From: Chlorobiaceae bacterium
GTDB lineage: Bacteria > Bacteroidota > Chlorobiia > Chlorobiales > Chlorobiaceae
Reading direction: 5' to 3'
Assembly (NCBI GenBank): GCA_013334865.1
Contig: JAAXWS010000003.1
Location: 62,001-126,000, forward strand
DNA: 64,000 nucleotides
Shown here in pieces: positions 1 through 7,903 of this stretch; position 1 is the stretch's first letter; every line of letters begins with the position of its first letter. Both the position numbers and the translations under genes were made by a program. The notes under the pieces are model-generated. The model had not been told where the DNA came from. It ran no database searches and worked only from the letters and a program-made list of their open reading frames with translations.

Positions 1-492
1 ACTGGCCGACGCGCAGTTGCCGGTCAGGCTTGCAGAAAGTCCGGCACCGATACCGACACCGGCACCGCCGTCAAGACTTGCCTCTTTGCAGCGCTGGTCT
101 AGCGAGCCAGCCAGTCCGCCGCCAATAGCGCCACCGGCTGCGCCAGCGCCCGAGGCACTGAAGGAGCCAGCCTCAGCGCCACCCTGCGTAGAAGGATTGG
201 TGGCGGTAATGCCCGTCGAAGGATGGAAGTTGAAATCGCCAACATTCATCTGCTGACCAACGGCGTTGTTTCCTGCGGCAACGGCAACCGAGTTTGCTTC
301 TGCAGCAACGGCAACCTGGTTATGCGTCAGGCTAAGGTTCAGGTCAAGCAGCGCCTGGTCGCACTTCGGTGCCGGGTCGCACTTCGGTGCCGGCGGGTTG
401 CACTTCGGATCCTGATGGGTTGTGGCGAACGCGTTTCCGGCGAAGCCCATGGCGGCGATGGCGGCCATCGAAACGATCATCGATTTTTTCAT
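1..492 (-). CDS. Exported low-complexity Gly/Ala-rich protein (C-terminus outside the window)
   Basis: Open on the minus strand from an ATG at 490-492 to the window edge: 164 codons without a stop, so the gene is partial. A strong ribosome binding site (AAAGGAG) lies just upstream. The protein starts with a Sec signal peptide (MKKS..., cleavage likely after AFA), followed by a short repeat of PKCDPAP units encoded by a DNA repeat at about 358-409, then a conserved block with NQVAVA and GNNAVGQQM, then Gly/Ala-rich sequence. It is a paralogue of the protein at 2042-2611: both share the signal peptide style, L(N/D)L...NQVA and a GN.V.Q.M.V segment. The function is unknown; an extracellular or surface structural role is an inference. 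Confidence 0.75.
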   Translation of the reverse strand, partial: MKKSMIVSMAAIAAMGFAGNAFATTHQDPKCNPPAPKCDPAPKCDQALLDLNLSLTHNQVAVAAEANSVAVAAGNNAVGQQMNVGDFNFHPSTGITATNPSTQGGAEAGSFSASGAGAAGGAIGGGLAGSLDQRCKEASLDGGAGVGIGAGLSASLTGNCASAS

Positions 493-646
493 AATAATCT
501 CCTTTGATTGCTTGTTTTGTGTAGTGGACAATACCTGGACGCCGTCATGGATCGCATCATCCCCCGGCTCTGCACTATTGTAGTGGGTGTCTGCACGATG
601 CTTAAGGATTCAGCCTCACAAAACCGTGTCCAGCTGCTCTTCTTTT

Positions 647-664
647 ATCAACAAGCATGCCAAA
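647..664 (-). promoter_or_regulatory. Conserved TTGGCATG-N4-TTGAT motif (-24/-12-like promoter or operator)
   Basis: The minus strand reads TTTGGCATGCTTGTTGAT, about 155 bp before the start of the exported-protein gene. Near-identical motifs lie at 2761-2777 and 10472-10488. The TGGCAYG half and its spacing to TTG match the sigma-54 (RpoN) layout, but the -12 element is TTGAT rather than TTGC. RpoN dependence is therefore only a hypothesis; a regulator site is the alternative. Confidence 0.5.
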
Positions 665-922
665 GGCTCAAGACTCAAGATATTTATCGCTATAATAAAG
701 AGTTACCAAGACACACGCTACAGCATAACGACCGTTTCTCCCAAGCCGCCATAGCGTACGTACCATCTTGAGACGGGATGTCTCAATGTGAATTGCGGGG
801 AAATTATCAGCACCCCTGTTCCCGGGCAATGGAGCTGCGGAATCAGAACCGTGCCGCAGGAAACGGGGTAAAAAGACAATGGGACACCCAATCCCCCGAC
901 AACCGGCACCGGAACGACAAGA

Positions 923-939
923 GCCCCGCATTGCGGGGC
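923..939 (-). terminator. Possible terminator hairpin downstream of the 1012-1899 gene
   Basis: A perfect GCCCCGC/GCGGGGC stem with a three-base loop lies about 70 bp past the stop codon. Only a weak T-rich stretch follows on the minus strand, so termination efficiency is uncertain. Confidence 0.4.
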
Positions 940-1011
940 CCCTGAGCCATAGTTGATTTTCAAATCATTCGTTATCGGAGAACACGGCTAGCCGCATCCC
1001 ACGTCAATGCG

Positions 1012-1899
1012 TCACTTCTGACGTTCAGCCTCGAATTTCTTCTTCCGGATAGTCTGCTTAGAGTTTCTTTTTTCTGTCGTTGGCTGTCCAACCGCAGGAA
1101 CCTGGGATGGGGCGGCAGGCATATAGCTTGGCCGGATGTCCACCCGGCGGCTCCGTTCCCCGTCGACGAGCACCAGGAAGGTGCAGCCGATAACCGCCGT
1201 CGGCACGCTCACCCCTCCGCTCTTCGACACGCTCGGCACGACGCCGACAAGTGCTCCCCCGGGACCATCCACGAAGCCGGAAACATAGGGCGAGGCCGCC
1301 ACCCCGTGGGTTCTGGTATCGACCCCCTGCATGAAGGTGACGGTAGTCGGAATACTCAGCAGCGTGATATCGTACCCCCTCAGTTCCTTGAGTTCCCCGA
1401 CGTACCTGCCGGCGTCGTAGATCAGGGTAGGAATATCGACCTCCTCAGCTGCGTTCTTCCTGCTCTGGATCGTAATCGAGCCGACCACCTCACCCTCCGA
1501 CACGCCATCGAAACTGAACAGTATCTTCCGGTCCTTGCGCTCGGGGCGACTCGAAACTTCAGCACCGTTGTAGATGATCTTCGTCCCGTGGCTGCAGCCG
1601 ATGGCCACGTCGTGTTTGACCGGGCCAAAGAGGTTGCCCAGCATCAGCGGCAACCCCTTCACATATGCCGGAAGACCCTGCGTCGTGAACAGGGTGGGCG
1701 AGGCCACCGGCGCCGTGATGAGACCCGGCGCATACGGTGCCGGATGGTCACCGGCGCCGCCGATATTTGTCGTAAAATACCCGAGTGCGCTTCCCTCGGC
1801 CGTATTGTTCGTAGTGATACCGACCTCTTGGGTAAACGCCGTGTTCGCCCCCACCAGCAGCAGTGCAATGCCGATACCTAGGCACCTGTTTTGTTTCAT
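1012..1899 (-). CDS. Exported protein of unknown function
   Basis: Encodes 295 aa from the ATG at 1899. An in-frame ATG three codons upstream (1908) is possible; neither has a clear Shine-Dalgarno. The N-terminus MKQNRCLGIGIALLLVGA...FTQ is a Sec signal peptide. The mature part starts with a Gly/Pro-rich stretch, followed by a likely beta-rich region, and ends in a basic tail (KQTIRKKKFEAERQK). I do not recognise the family. It lies between two paralogous low-complexity exported proteins and directly downstream of one of them, so an accessory role in their export, folding or anchoring is possible but unproven. Confidence 0.7.
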   Translation of the reverse strand: MKQNRCLGIGIALLLVGANTAFTQEVGITTNNTAEGSALGYFTTNIGGAGDHPAPYAPGLITAPVASPTLFTTQGLPAYVKGLPLMLGNLFGPVKHDVAIGCSHGTKIIYNGAEVSSRPERKDRKILFSFDGVSEGEVVGSITIQSRKNAAEEVDIPTLIYDAGRYVGELKELRGYDITLLSIPTTVTFMQGVDTRTHGVAASPYVSGFVDGPGGALVGVVPSVSKSGGVSVPTAVIGCTFLVLVDGERSRRVDIRPSYMPAAPSQVPAVGQPTTEKRNSKQTIRKKKFEAERQK

Positions 1900-1992
1900 G
1901 ATTGTCATGGTTGTGTCGCGTGCATTGTGTAAAACCGGAAATTTTTTTTCCGTTGATCCATCCGGATGCTTCATGTGTGGAAAATCCCGATA

Positions 1993-2022
1993 GGAGGCTC
2001 GCCGCCCGGGGCGGCGCCTCCC
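1993..2022 (-). promoter_or_regulatory. Strong intercistronic stem-loop
   Basis: GGAGG.CGCCGCC pairs with GGCGGCG.CTCC around a short loop, immediately downstream of the stop of the 2042-2611 gene. No T-run follows on the minus strand. It therefore looks more like an attenuating or mRNA-protecting hairpin than a simple terminator, and could give higher expression of the upstream structural gene. Confidence 0.5.
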
Positions 2023-2041
2023 GCTCATGGCAACGGCCCGG

Positions 2042-2611
2042 TTACTTACCGACGGAACCGGAAACACCGGAAACGCTTCCACCGACGGCACTGTTCGACA
2101 TTGAGGAATAGCTTCCACCCACAGCTATCTGGGTCGGAGAGTTAACCGCGATCATGCTGACGCTGTTGACCGAGGCGCCGACGCCGTTGTTTATGGATGT
2201 CTGGCTCACCGACTGCGAAACCCCGGTCGAAGTTGGCGAAGTGGCTTGCGCACTGCTGGAACCGGAGCCTCCGCCGGAACTCCACGCCATGCCTTCGGAA
2301 CCTCCTGAACTGGCGTTTGCGGAAGCACTTCCCTGGAGCGAGGGCTCCGTAGCCTTAAGTATCGTCATGCCGCCATCGAAGGTGTATGCGACCGACATGA
2401 CCTGGTCGACGACGTTGCCTTGGGCGGCAATCGCAGTCCCGTAGCCGGTGGCGATAGCCACCTGGTTATCGTTCATGGTAAGGTCAAGATTGCGCAAGGA
2501 ATACCCTCTACTGGCGCCCACGGCCTTATTGTTGGTATCTTGGGCGAATGCGTTCCCCGCAAAACCCGTAACCGCAATGGCGGCGATCAAAAGGGTGGCA
2601 GACTTTTTCAT
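2042..2611 (-). CDS. Exported Ser/Gly-rich low-complexity protein
   Basis: 189 aa with a Sec signal peptide (MKKSATLLIAAIAVTGFAG, cleavage after AFA). The mature protein carries NLDLTMNDNQVAIA and a GNVVDQVMSV block, which match the paralogue at 1-492. A long Ser/Gly/Ala/Val-rich tail with quasi-repeats (SVSQTS, SVSMIA, SYSSMS, SVSGVSGS) follows. The composition suggests a secreted fibre, matrix or surface-layer component rather than an enzyme. The upstream leader holds the same -24/-12-like motif as the paralogue. No named family was recognised. Confidence 0.75.
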   Translation of the reverse strand: MKKSATLLIAAIAVTGFAGNAFAQDTNNKAVGASRGYSLRNLDLTMNDNQVAIATGYGTAIAAQGNVVDQVMSVAYTFDGGMTILKATEPSLQGSASANASSGGSEGMAWSSGGGSGSSSAQATSPTSTGVSQSVSQTSINNGVGASVNSVSMIAVNSPTQIAVGGSYSSMSNSAVGGSVSGVSGSVGK

Positions 2612-2760
2612 GATGAACTCAGGTTATTTTTTTGGCATATGGATACGTCGAAATCCGTTCCCTTGTCGCACTCCCAAAGGAGCCTTGCCTCCCGACCTCT
2701 TGACAAGCACGATGCCCGGGATTATTGCGTTATAGGACCGTGCCCGGACACCGATCATTT

Positions 2761-2777
2761 GTCAATAAGCGTGCCAA
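2761..2777 (-). promoter_or_regulatory. Conserved TTGGCACG-N4-TTGAC motif (-24/-12-like)
   Basis: The minus strand reads TTGGCACGCTTATTGAC, 150 bp before the start of the 2042-2611 gene. The sequence GCATCGTGC occurs exactly 62 nt downstream of the motif start, the same offset as in the leader at 593-663. The TGGCACG half is a perfect sigma-54 -24 element; the -12 half is atypical. Confidence 0.5.
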
Positions 2778-2885
2778 TCTAAAACCAAATCAAATAACCA
2801 ATTGGAAATAAAAGAATTAGCGAATCATTGGAACTTTCGATTCATTCCTGTAACGCCTTCGGTACCCTGCGTGAACGCCCCTACT

Positions 2886-2904
2886 CTGAGAAACGGGTTC
2901 TCAG
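2886..2904. promoter_or_regulatory. Palindromic operator-like site upstream of the dehydrogenase
   Basis: CTGAGAA-ACGGG-TTCTCAG is a perfect 7-bp inverted repeat with a 5-bp spacer, about 42 bp before the ATG at 2947. The size and position fit a repressor or activator site. The regulator is unknown. Confidence 0.35.
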
Positions 2905-2946
2905 ATTGAGAAGGAGGGCGCAACCAAGAACCAATCCATTGCACTC

Positions 2947-3648
2947 ATGAACGAACAGAAAGTAATGCTCATTACCGGCGCCTCGACCGGCATCGGGGAG
3001 GCGACGGCCAGGCGCGCCGTCGAGGCGGGATGGGATGTGGTGCTGGCGGCACGCACGATAGACAGGCTCAAGGCGCTTGAAGCCGAACTCGGGACGAACC
3101 GCGCCATCGCGGTCGCCTGCGATGTTTCGGATTGGGGTTCACAGCAGGAGATGGTCAACAGAGCCCTTGAACGCTTCGGCAGGATCGATGCCGCATTCGC
3201 CAATGCCGGCTTCTCGAAAGGTTCAAGTTTTTACGGCGGCGAGGACAAGCCGGATGAATGGCGGGACATGGTGCTCACCAACATCTACGGAGCTGCCGTG
3301 ACGGCCAGGCTCCTCCTGCCGGAACTGGTCAGGACAAAGGGGCACTTCCTGGTCACCGGCTCGGTCGTCGGTCGCACCACCTCGATCCGCAACTTCTACT
3401 CGGCAACCAAATGGGCGGTGACCGGAATGGCTCAGGCGATCCGCAACGAGATGGCAGGTACGGGCATCAGGGTTACCCTTGTAGAACCGGGGGTGGTCGA
3501 CTCGCCATTCTGGGAGCACCTGCAGAAACCCTGCACTGCCGGCCTCCAGTCGGACGACATCGCCCGTGCGGTCATCTTCGCCGTCGGCCAGCCGCCGCAC
3601 GTTGACGTGAACGAACTCCTGATCCGCCCCGTCGGCCAGCCGCTCTGA
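2947..3648 (+). CDS. Short-chain dehydrogenase/reductase (SDR)
   Basis: 233 aa classical SDR. The N-terminal cofactor motif is TGASTGIG (residues about 10-17); NAG follows at about 90, a Ser in the GSVVGR segment, and the catalytic YSATK (Tyr, Lys) at about 150-154. It should be a soluble NAD(P)-dependent oxidoreductase. The substrate cannot be read from the sequence. The arginines after the second strand (AARTIDR) favour NADP(H). There is no close Shine-Dalgarno before the ATG, but no alternative in-frame start. It stands alone between divergent and convergent neighbours. Confidence 0.9.
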   Translation: MNEQKVMLITGASTGIGEATARRAVEAGWDVVLAARTIDRLKALEAELGTNRAIAVACDVSDWGSQQEMVNRALERFGRIDAAFANAGFSKGSSFYGGEDKPDEWRDMVLTNIYGAAVTARLLLPELVRTKGHFLVTGSVVGRTTSIRNFYSATKWAVTGMAQAIRNEMAGTGIRVTLVEPGVVDSPFWEHLQKPCTAGLQSDDIARAVIFAVGQPPHVDVNELLIRPVGQPL

Positions 3649-3731
3649 CAAGGGTTTGACAAGGGGACGCTCATGACCTTCAGCACAAACTGCCATGAGC
3701 GGCCCGGAACTCTTATTTTGATTCCGCCCTG

Positions 3732-4262
3732 TTATTGCCAGCGGCCGCCGTGCGGCATCCCGCGCATCCCGCGGGACTCCTTCATCCTGAGCAGGGTTTC
3801 GACCTGCTTCCGGTCAAGTATGGATGCCACCGCCCTAAGGTGCCGGCTCTGGAGCAAAGCCAGCTTTTCATGCTGCCTGCCGATCATACCCGAGAGCTCG
3901 GAGATATTCTGTTCGTCGGGCTTCCTTTCGACAGATGCCTTTGCAAGGTCGCCCTGCAGACGGAAAAGCTCCTGGCGCATTGCAACGGCCTCCTGGAAAT
4001 GCGTCTGGCGAAGCTCCCTGAGGCGGGCATCCTGCTTGTCGGTGAGGCCGAGAGCCTGCTTCATCGAGAAGCACTGGCGGCCCATGCCGCCACGCGCAGG
4101 GCCCGGACAGGGCATGAAGCCGGGTGCGCCTGCCTGAGGGGCGGGCGGAGGCGGCGGGACAGGTGCGGGTTCACCGGCGAGAGCCGTCACGCTGCCGGCA
4201 CAAAGAATACCTGTAAGGAGCACCGAAGCAATACGTCTGTTCATCGTTTCATCTGTTTTCAT
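3732..4262 (-). CDS. Spy/CpxP/ZraP-like periplasmic LTXXQ-type protein
   Basis: About 176 aa from the ATG at 4262; an alternative ATG lies at 4244. It has a signal peptide (RRIASVLLTGILCAGSVTALAG), a Pro-rich linker and a Gly/Met-rich segment. A helical domain follows with LGLTDKQ..RLRELR and a second repeat-like ISELSGMIGRQHEKL...LLRMKESRGMRGM. Paired LT..Q-type helices with Met-rich ends are typical of the Spy/CpxP/ZraP family of ATP-independent periplasmic chaperones or metal and stress sensors. No two-component genes are adjacent. The longer in-frame extension upstream (to 4403) has no start-site support. Confidence 0.75.
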   Translation of the reverse strand: MKTDETMNRRIASVLLTGILCAGSVTALAGEPAPVPPPPPAPQAGAPGFMPCPGPARGGMGRQCFSMKQALGLTDKQDARLRELRQTHFQEAVAMRQELFRLQGDLAKASVERKPDEQNISELSGMIGRQHEKLALLQSRHLRAVASILDRKQVETLLRMKESRGMRGMPHGGRWQ

Positions 4263-4496
4263 GGTTGATCCACTTTTGCCGCCGCCCTGATTCGGGGTGG
4301 CAGCCACAACAGATACGACGCCATGATGCTTCGAACCATGCACCGGATTAAAGGAAAAAACGTTAAAACAATAGCCATTCAAGAGCAGCCTGCATTTTTC
4401 CATCGGATGAGGCTGGCTGCCAGATGGTTATCGATCAATTCAGGAATCACTCTACTGAAGGGCGCTATTCTTTCTGAGCTGGATACCGATGCTGCT

Positions 4497-5345
4497 TCAG
4501 CGGTTTAAAGCATCAACACCGGGCCCCGTGGAAGCTGCGGAAACCTGGGGGATTGGATGCCCGCAAAGATTCTGCATGACCCTTGCCCCACCTATACGGG
4601 AAAGCATCCTCTGCGTAAGAGACTGGATGGATTGCTCGTTGCGAGGCCATGGGTACTGGTTGCCTGAATCGGGAAATATGATATAGAGTATCTGTCCTAG
4701 CGGATGGGAGGGACCAGTTCTGGCTGATATCTGCTTTCCGCCAAGGCGAGCAGCGAGTGCAATTGAGATCTCACCCAGCGGGTGCTTTCGCGGGCCGATG
4801 TCTGCAACTACAAATCCTGAGGTATAGCCGTTGTCAAGGTTAATGGCTACACCATAATCACCAATTGCCCCAACTCCATGCATACCGGCGAATGTTTCGG
4901 GAAAGACTATGTATGGTATTCGTGACGCATCAACATAACGACGAGGATCTGTTTCGGGCCACCGTAAGTCTTTTAAGGCGGTCATGGAGAGATAGTATCC
5001 GGCATAGGGTCCGGATTTCATGATGTATGGCCTGCTGCTATCGGATGGATCGCTAACCAGAACGGTGTTCCACCATTCTTGGCCGGGATATCCGGCATTG
5101 GCAAGGTCGTCAAGACCTGTATTCTGGGGATGGTAGGCGGTCGGAGCCCCATCTGCGTCTATGGTCATGAATCCGGTAACATAACAATAGGCGCTTTTGT
5201 CCTGCAGGGCATAAATCCTGGTTCCCCGATACTTCTTCCATGCCTGGGGTTTCCGCGCAGCCGCCTGAACATCAGAGATCACCATAGTGAAAAGCAAGAC
5301 CCCGAACAGCAGCATTACCAGCATGAAATGAAGGCTGGACGCCAT
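4497..5345 (-). CDS. Exported GH75-like chitosanase
   Basis: 282 aa from the ATG at 5345, chosen because AGGAAGAG sits just upstream; an ATG at 5378 has no Shine-Dalgarno. An N-terminal hydrophobic segment (residues 8-24) is a signal peptide or anchor. The region YIVFPE...GVGAIGDYGVAIN...FVVADIGP....GEISIALAARLG matches the glycoside hydrolase 75 (fungal-type chitosanase) core, with the expected catalytic Asp (D182, in ADIGP) and Glu (E192, in GEIS). It would cleave deacetylated glucosamine-rich polymer outside the cytoplasm. It is the last gene of the four-gene exopolysaccharide operon, 55 bp after the deacetylase. The family call is by motif only. Confidence 0.75.
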   Translation of the reverse strand: MASSLHFMLVMLLFGVLLFTMVISDVQAAARKPQAWKKYRGTRIYALQDKSAYCYVTGFMTIDADGAPTAYHPQNTGLDDLANAGYPGQEWWNTVLVSDPSDSSRPYIMKSGPYAGYYLSMTALKDLRWPETDPRRYVDASRIPYIVFPETFAGMHGVGAIGDYGVAINLDNGYTSGFVVADIGPRKHPLGEISIALAARLGGKQISARTGPSHPLGQILYIIFPDSGNQYPWPRNEQSIQSLTQRMLSRIGGARVMQNLCGHPIPQVSAASTGPGVDALNR

Positions 5346-5400
5346 ATGATCTCTTCCTGAAATAGGATTATGATACATTGGTACTTACGAAATTTAGGTG

Positions 5401-7872
5401 TTAGACGACATCCACAGTGTCTTTGAAAAGAAGACTTCCTTCCGGGGTGAAGACTGAAACCAGTGCTGACTCGCCAAGGTGCTGTAACTTACCGCACGCT
5501 GAACACTCATAGGAACTCCAGAAAAAGTGGGTGATATTTTCAGCCCCGCATAGCGGGCATTGAACTAACACCGCTTCATGGAGTCGCGATTCAATGAAAG
5601 ACCAGAAGCTTACTTCAAAGCCGTCGGCACGAGCACGTTCAAGAAGCTCCCATCCCTGAGGAGTGAGCGTGACATTGCGGTCGTCTATTTCGGCATAGCC
5701 GAGCAGGCAGACTTCATGGAAATACTTCAAGGCCAGGGATTTCCACTCCCTTGAACCCGAAACGACATCATAAAGGCGAGGCATAGGCGACCCGGGATTG
5801 GAAATGGCATCAAGCACCAAGACAATCCTGTTCTGATGGATACCCCGGGCATCGTAACTGCGAAGCATGCTGCAGATCTGTTCTGATGATGTGCCGTCAA
5901 GCACCCCTGCACGTATTTTCTGCTCGATGTCATTCCAGCGTATCTTTCCCTGATCCTGGACAGCGTCAATACCTTCAAAATGATGCTGGTCAGCCTTGCG
6001 CCCGAAGACGGGAATGGCAACCATATTGAAGATAACAGCCATCAACATGGTAAATCCACCGGGCAGCACAGGTATGTTATGATAGGTGAGGCTGCCTGTC
6101 GAGGGCTTGACAAAGGGCTTTAGTCCTCGGCCGCCAAACACACGGTTGATTGAATTGAGACCTTGTTCATCAAGGAAAGGTGCACCGCTCTGATTCCCGA
6201 AAATCAGATGATAAGATGAAAAGCCAATGCCGTTGCTTCCCTTTGAAAGGAGATCAATGATGGCCGAGAGGGACTCCTGCGAAATATGGCGGCCGTTGTA
6301 TGGCCCAACAAGTCTCATGACAAGGGGCTTTTCTCCTGCTTTGATCCGGAAGGAGGTCATGGTCCTGCCAATCAATTCCCGGTCTTCTGGGGTGCCGGAA
6401 ATCTCGACGCTTGGCACAAGGAAATCAAATACTTGCGCAAGCAGGGGTATCTCCTGGCCTGAGAGTTCGGCATCTTTGAAATTGAAGACGCGTTCTCCCA
6501 GAAGTTCTGCAGAATATTCCACTTTCGACTTCCCTGCCGTCTTGATAGCCTCGCCTAGAGTGGCGGCATAGTCATACATTTTTGTGCTCCGCCAGTTGAC
6601 CCATGGGTTGTAATATTTGGTCAGCAGGTCGGTAAGGGTCGGTTTGGCAGCCAGCCCTTGTGACTTTGCGAATGCTTCAATGCTTTGGCTGCTGAAATCA
6701 TAATCATGGCCAGTGTAGGAGAGGCCGTCAAGATGGATGCCGTCTACTTTATAGTTCCTGACCAGATCGGTAATTGTCGACTTCATGTATGTTGCAACTT
6801 CCGGGTTCGCCGGAGACATCCAGTTTGCTGAAAGACGACCGTTCTGAGCGGTCATGGCCCATGTATGGTGTTTTCTCAGTGCCTGGGTATCCGACAGTGC
6901 CGGCAACCATGCGTGTATCTTTACCGTCGGCACTTGCTGGCGTAGCAATGCGAGGGTTTTTTCAAACATGTTATTGGCGCTTTTGGGACCATAATAAAAG
7001 TTCCCTTGTGCGTCTTTGGCCATGAGAAACACATCGGTAATCGATGTCCTTGCAATGTTGGCGGCAATGTATTCGGGTGAAAGCGCCCCTTTGCTGAAAT
7101 CAACCCAGACGGCATACCGGCTCAGTTTTTTAGCCTGTATTTCAGCAACATATTTATCGGCTGTGACGAATCGGCCTCCTTCTTTTTTCACAAAATCGAT
7201 AAAGTTCCTGATTGCATTAGGATAGAGTGCCGCATTTTTGGGGTGGAGCAGGATGACTGCCGGCTGCCCAAGGATGCTTTTGCTACGGTAGAGCTCCTTG
7301 AGAGCATCCTCAAACTGCTTTTCACTCATATGCTGCTCAACGATAAGGTCATAATCGGAGGCAAGCATATCACCACGGCGAATGTCGGAAATGGGCAGTT
7401 CGGTCAGGACACTCTGCGCCTCCCAATGTTCAGAATCTGAGCTATCGTAGAGAAAGCCTTGCGCTCTTAGTGATTTCATGACCCGCTCGTCATATTCCAT
7501 GTAGGGCGCACGAAACCAGACAACCTTCTTTTTGGTGATCGATTCGAGAAGGGTTTTGGACATTCGGATTTCACTAGCCAGAGAGTCCTGTGAGATTTTG
7601 GGCAGATGCGGGTGAGCATATGAATGAGAACCGATGGTATTGCCTGCCCGGGCGAGCGTGTCGACAATCTCGGGGTAGGCGAGAGCAAATTTCCCGGTAA
7701 AAAAGTAGGTAGCAGGAACAGCAATGTTCAAGGTTTTGAGTGCCGCAATATCGCCATCGAGTTCGGTGTCGAAGGTGAGTATCACCGGTACAGGCACGGG
7801 TTGAGCTACGCAGTTTGTGAACGATGCGAACATTGACATAAACAGGCATGCCAACGCAAATATGCTTTTCAT
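5401..7872 (-). CDS. PgaB-like polysaccharide deacetylase/hydrolase with membrane anchor and cytoplasmic zinc-ribbon tail
   Basis: 823 aa from the ATG at 7872 (GGAG six bases upstream). A signal peptide or TM is followed by a NodB-type deacetylase domain (about 28-245) with TFDTE (33-37), metal-binding HSYAHP (83-88), RAPY (121-124) and LLHP (208-211). A second domain (about 250-590) with VDGIHLDG (377-384) resembles the TIM-barrel glycoside-hydrolase half of PgaB. A TM segment lies at about 604-624. About 195 residues follow that should be cytoplasmic, with a winged-helix-like stretch and a zinc ribbon (CPLC 772-775, CSAC 789-792). The family role is partial N-deacetylation of poly-N-acetylglucosamine during export. 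The cytoplasmic tail is unusual. It starts 31 bp after the glycosyltransferase gene. Confidence 0.85.
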   Translation of the reverse strand: MKSIFALACLFMSMFASFTNCVAQPVPVPVILTFDTELDGDIAALKTLNIAVPATYFFTGKFALAYPEIVDTLARAGNTIGSHSYAHPHLPKISQDSLASEIRMSKTLLESITKKKVVWFRAPYMEYDERVMKSLRAQGFLYDSSDSEHWEAQSVLTELPISDIRRGDMLASDYDLIVEQHMSEKQFEDALKELYRSKSILGQPAVILLHPKNAALYPNAIRNFIDFVKKEGGRFVTADKYVAEIQAKKLSRYAVWVDFSKGALSPEYIAANIARTSITDVFLMAKDAQGNFYYGPKSANNMFEKTLALLRQQVPTVKIHAWLPALSDTQALRKHHTWAMTAQNGRLSANWMSPANPEVATYMKSTITDLVRNYKVDGIHLDGLSYTGHDYDFSSQSIEAFAKSQGLAAKPTLTDLLTKYYNPWVNWRSTKMYDYAATLGEAIKTAGKSKVEYSAELLGERVFNFKDAELSGQEIPLLAQVFDFLVPSVEISGTPEDRELIGRTMTSFRIKAGEKPLVMRLVGPYNGRHISQESLSAIIDLLSKGSNGIGFSSYHLIFGNQSGAPFLDEQGLNSINRVFGGRGLKPFVKPSTGSLTYHNIPVLPGGFTMLMAVIFNMVAIPVFGRKADQHHFEGIDAVQDQGKIRWNDIEQKIRAGVLDGTSSEQICSMLRSYDARGIHQNRIVLVLDAISNPGSPMPRLYDVVSGSREWKSLALKYFHEVCLLGYAEIDDRNVTLTPQGWELLERARADGFEVSFWSFIESRLHEAVLVQCPLCGAENITHFFWSSYECSACGKLQHLGESALVSVFTPEGSLLFKDTVDVV

Positions 7873-7903
7873 GATGGGCTCCATATGAATGATTACAAGA
7901 TGA

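Larger units (their letters stand above)
493..1011. other. Intergenic region of 519 bp holding a long 5' leader
   Basis: No convincing gene. Reading on the minus strand it holds the conserved motif at 647-664 and about 150 bp of leader before the exported-protein gene. It also holds a short GC hairpin near 923-939, downstream of the gene that ends at 1012. Short open frames on either strand here lack start-site or composition support. Confidence 0.6.
2612..2946. other. Divergent intergenic region, 335 bp
   Basis: Separates the minus-strand exported-protein gene from the plus-strand dehydrogenase. It carries the conserved leader motif at 2761-2777 on the minus strand, an AT-rich stretch at 2775-2850, and a perfect inverted repeat at 2886-2904. 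No gene was seen. Confidence 0.6.
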
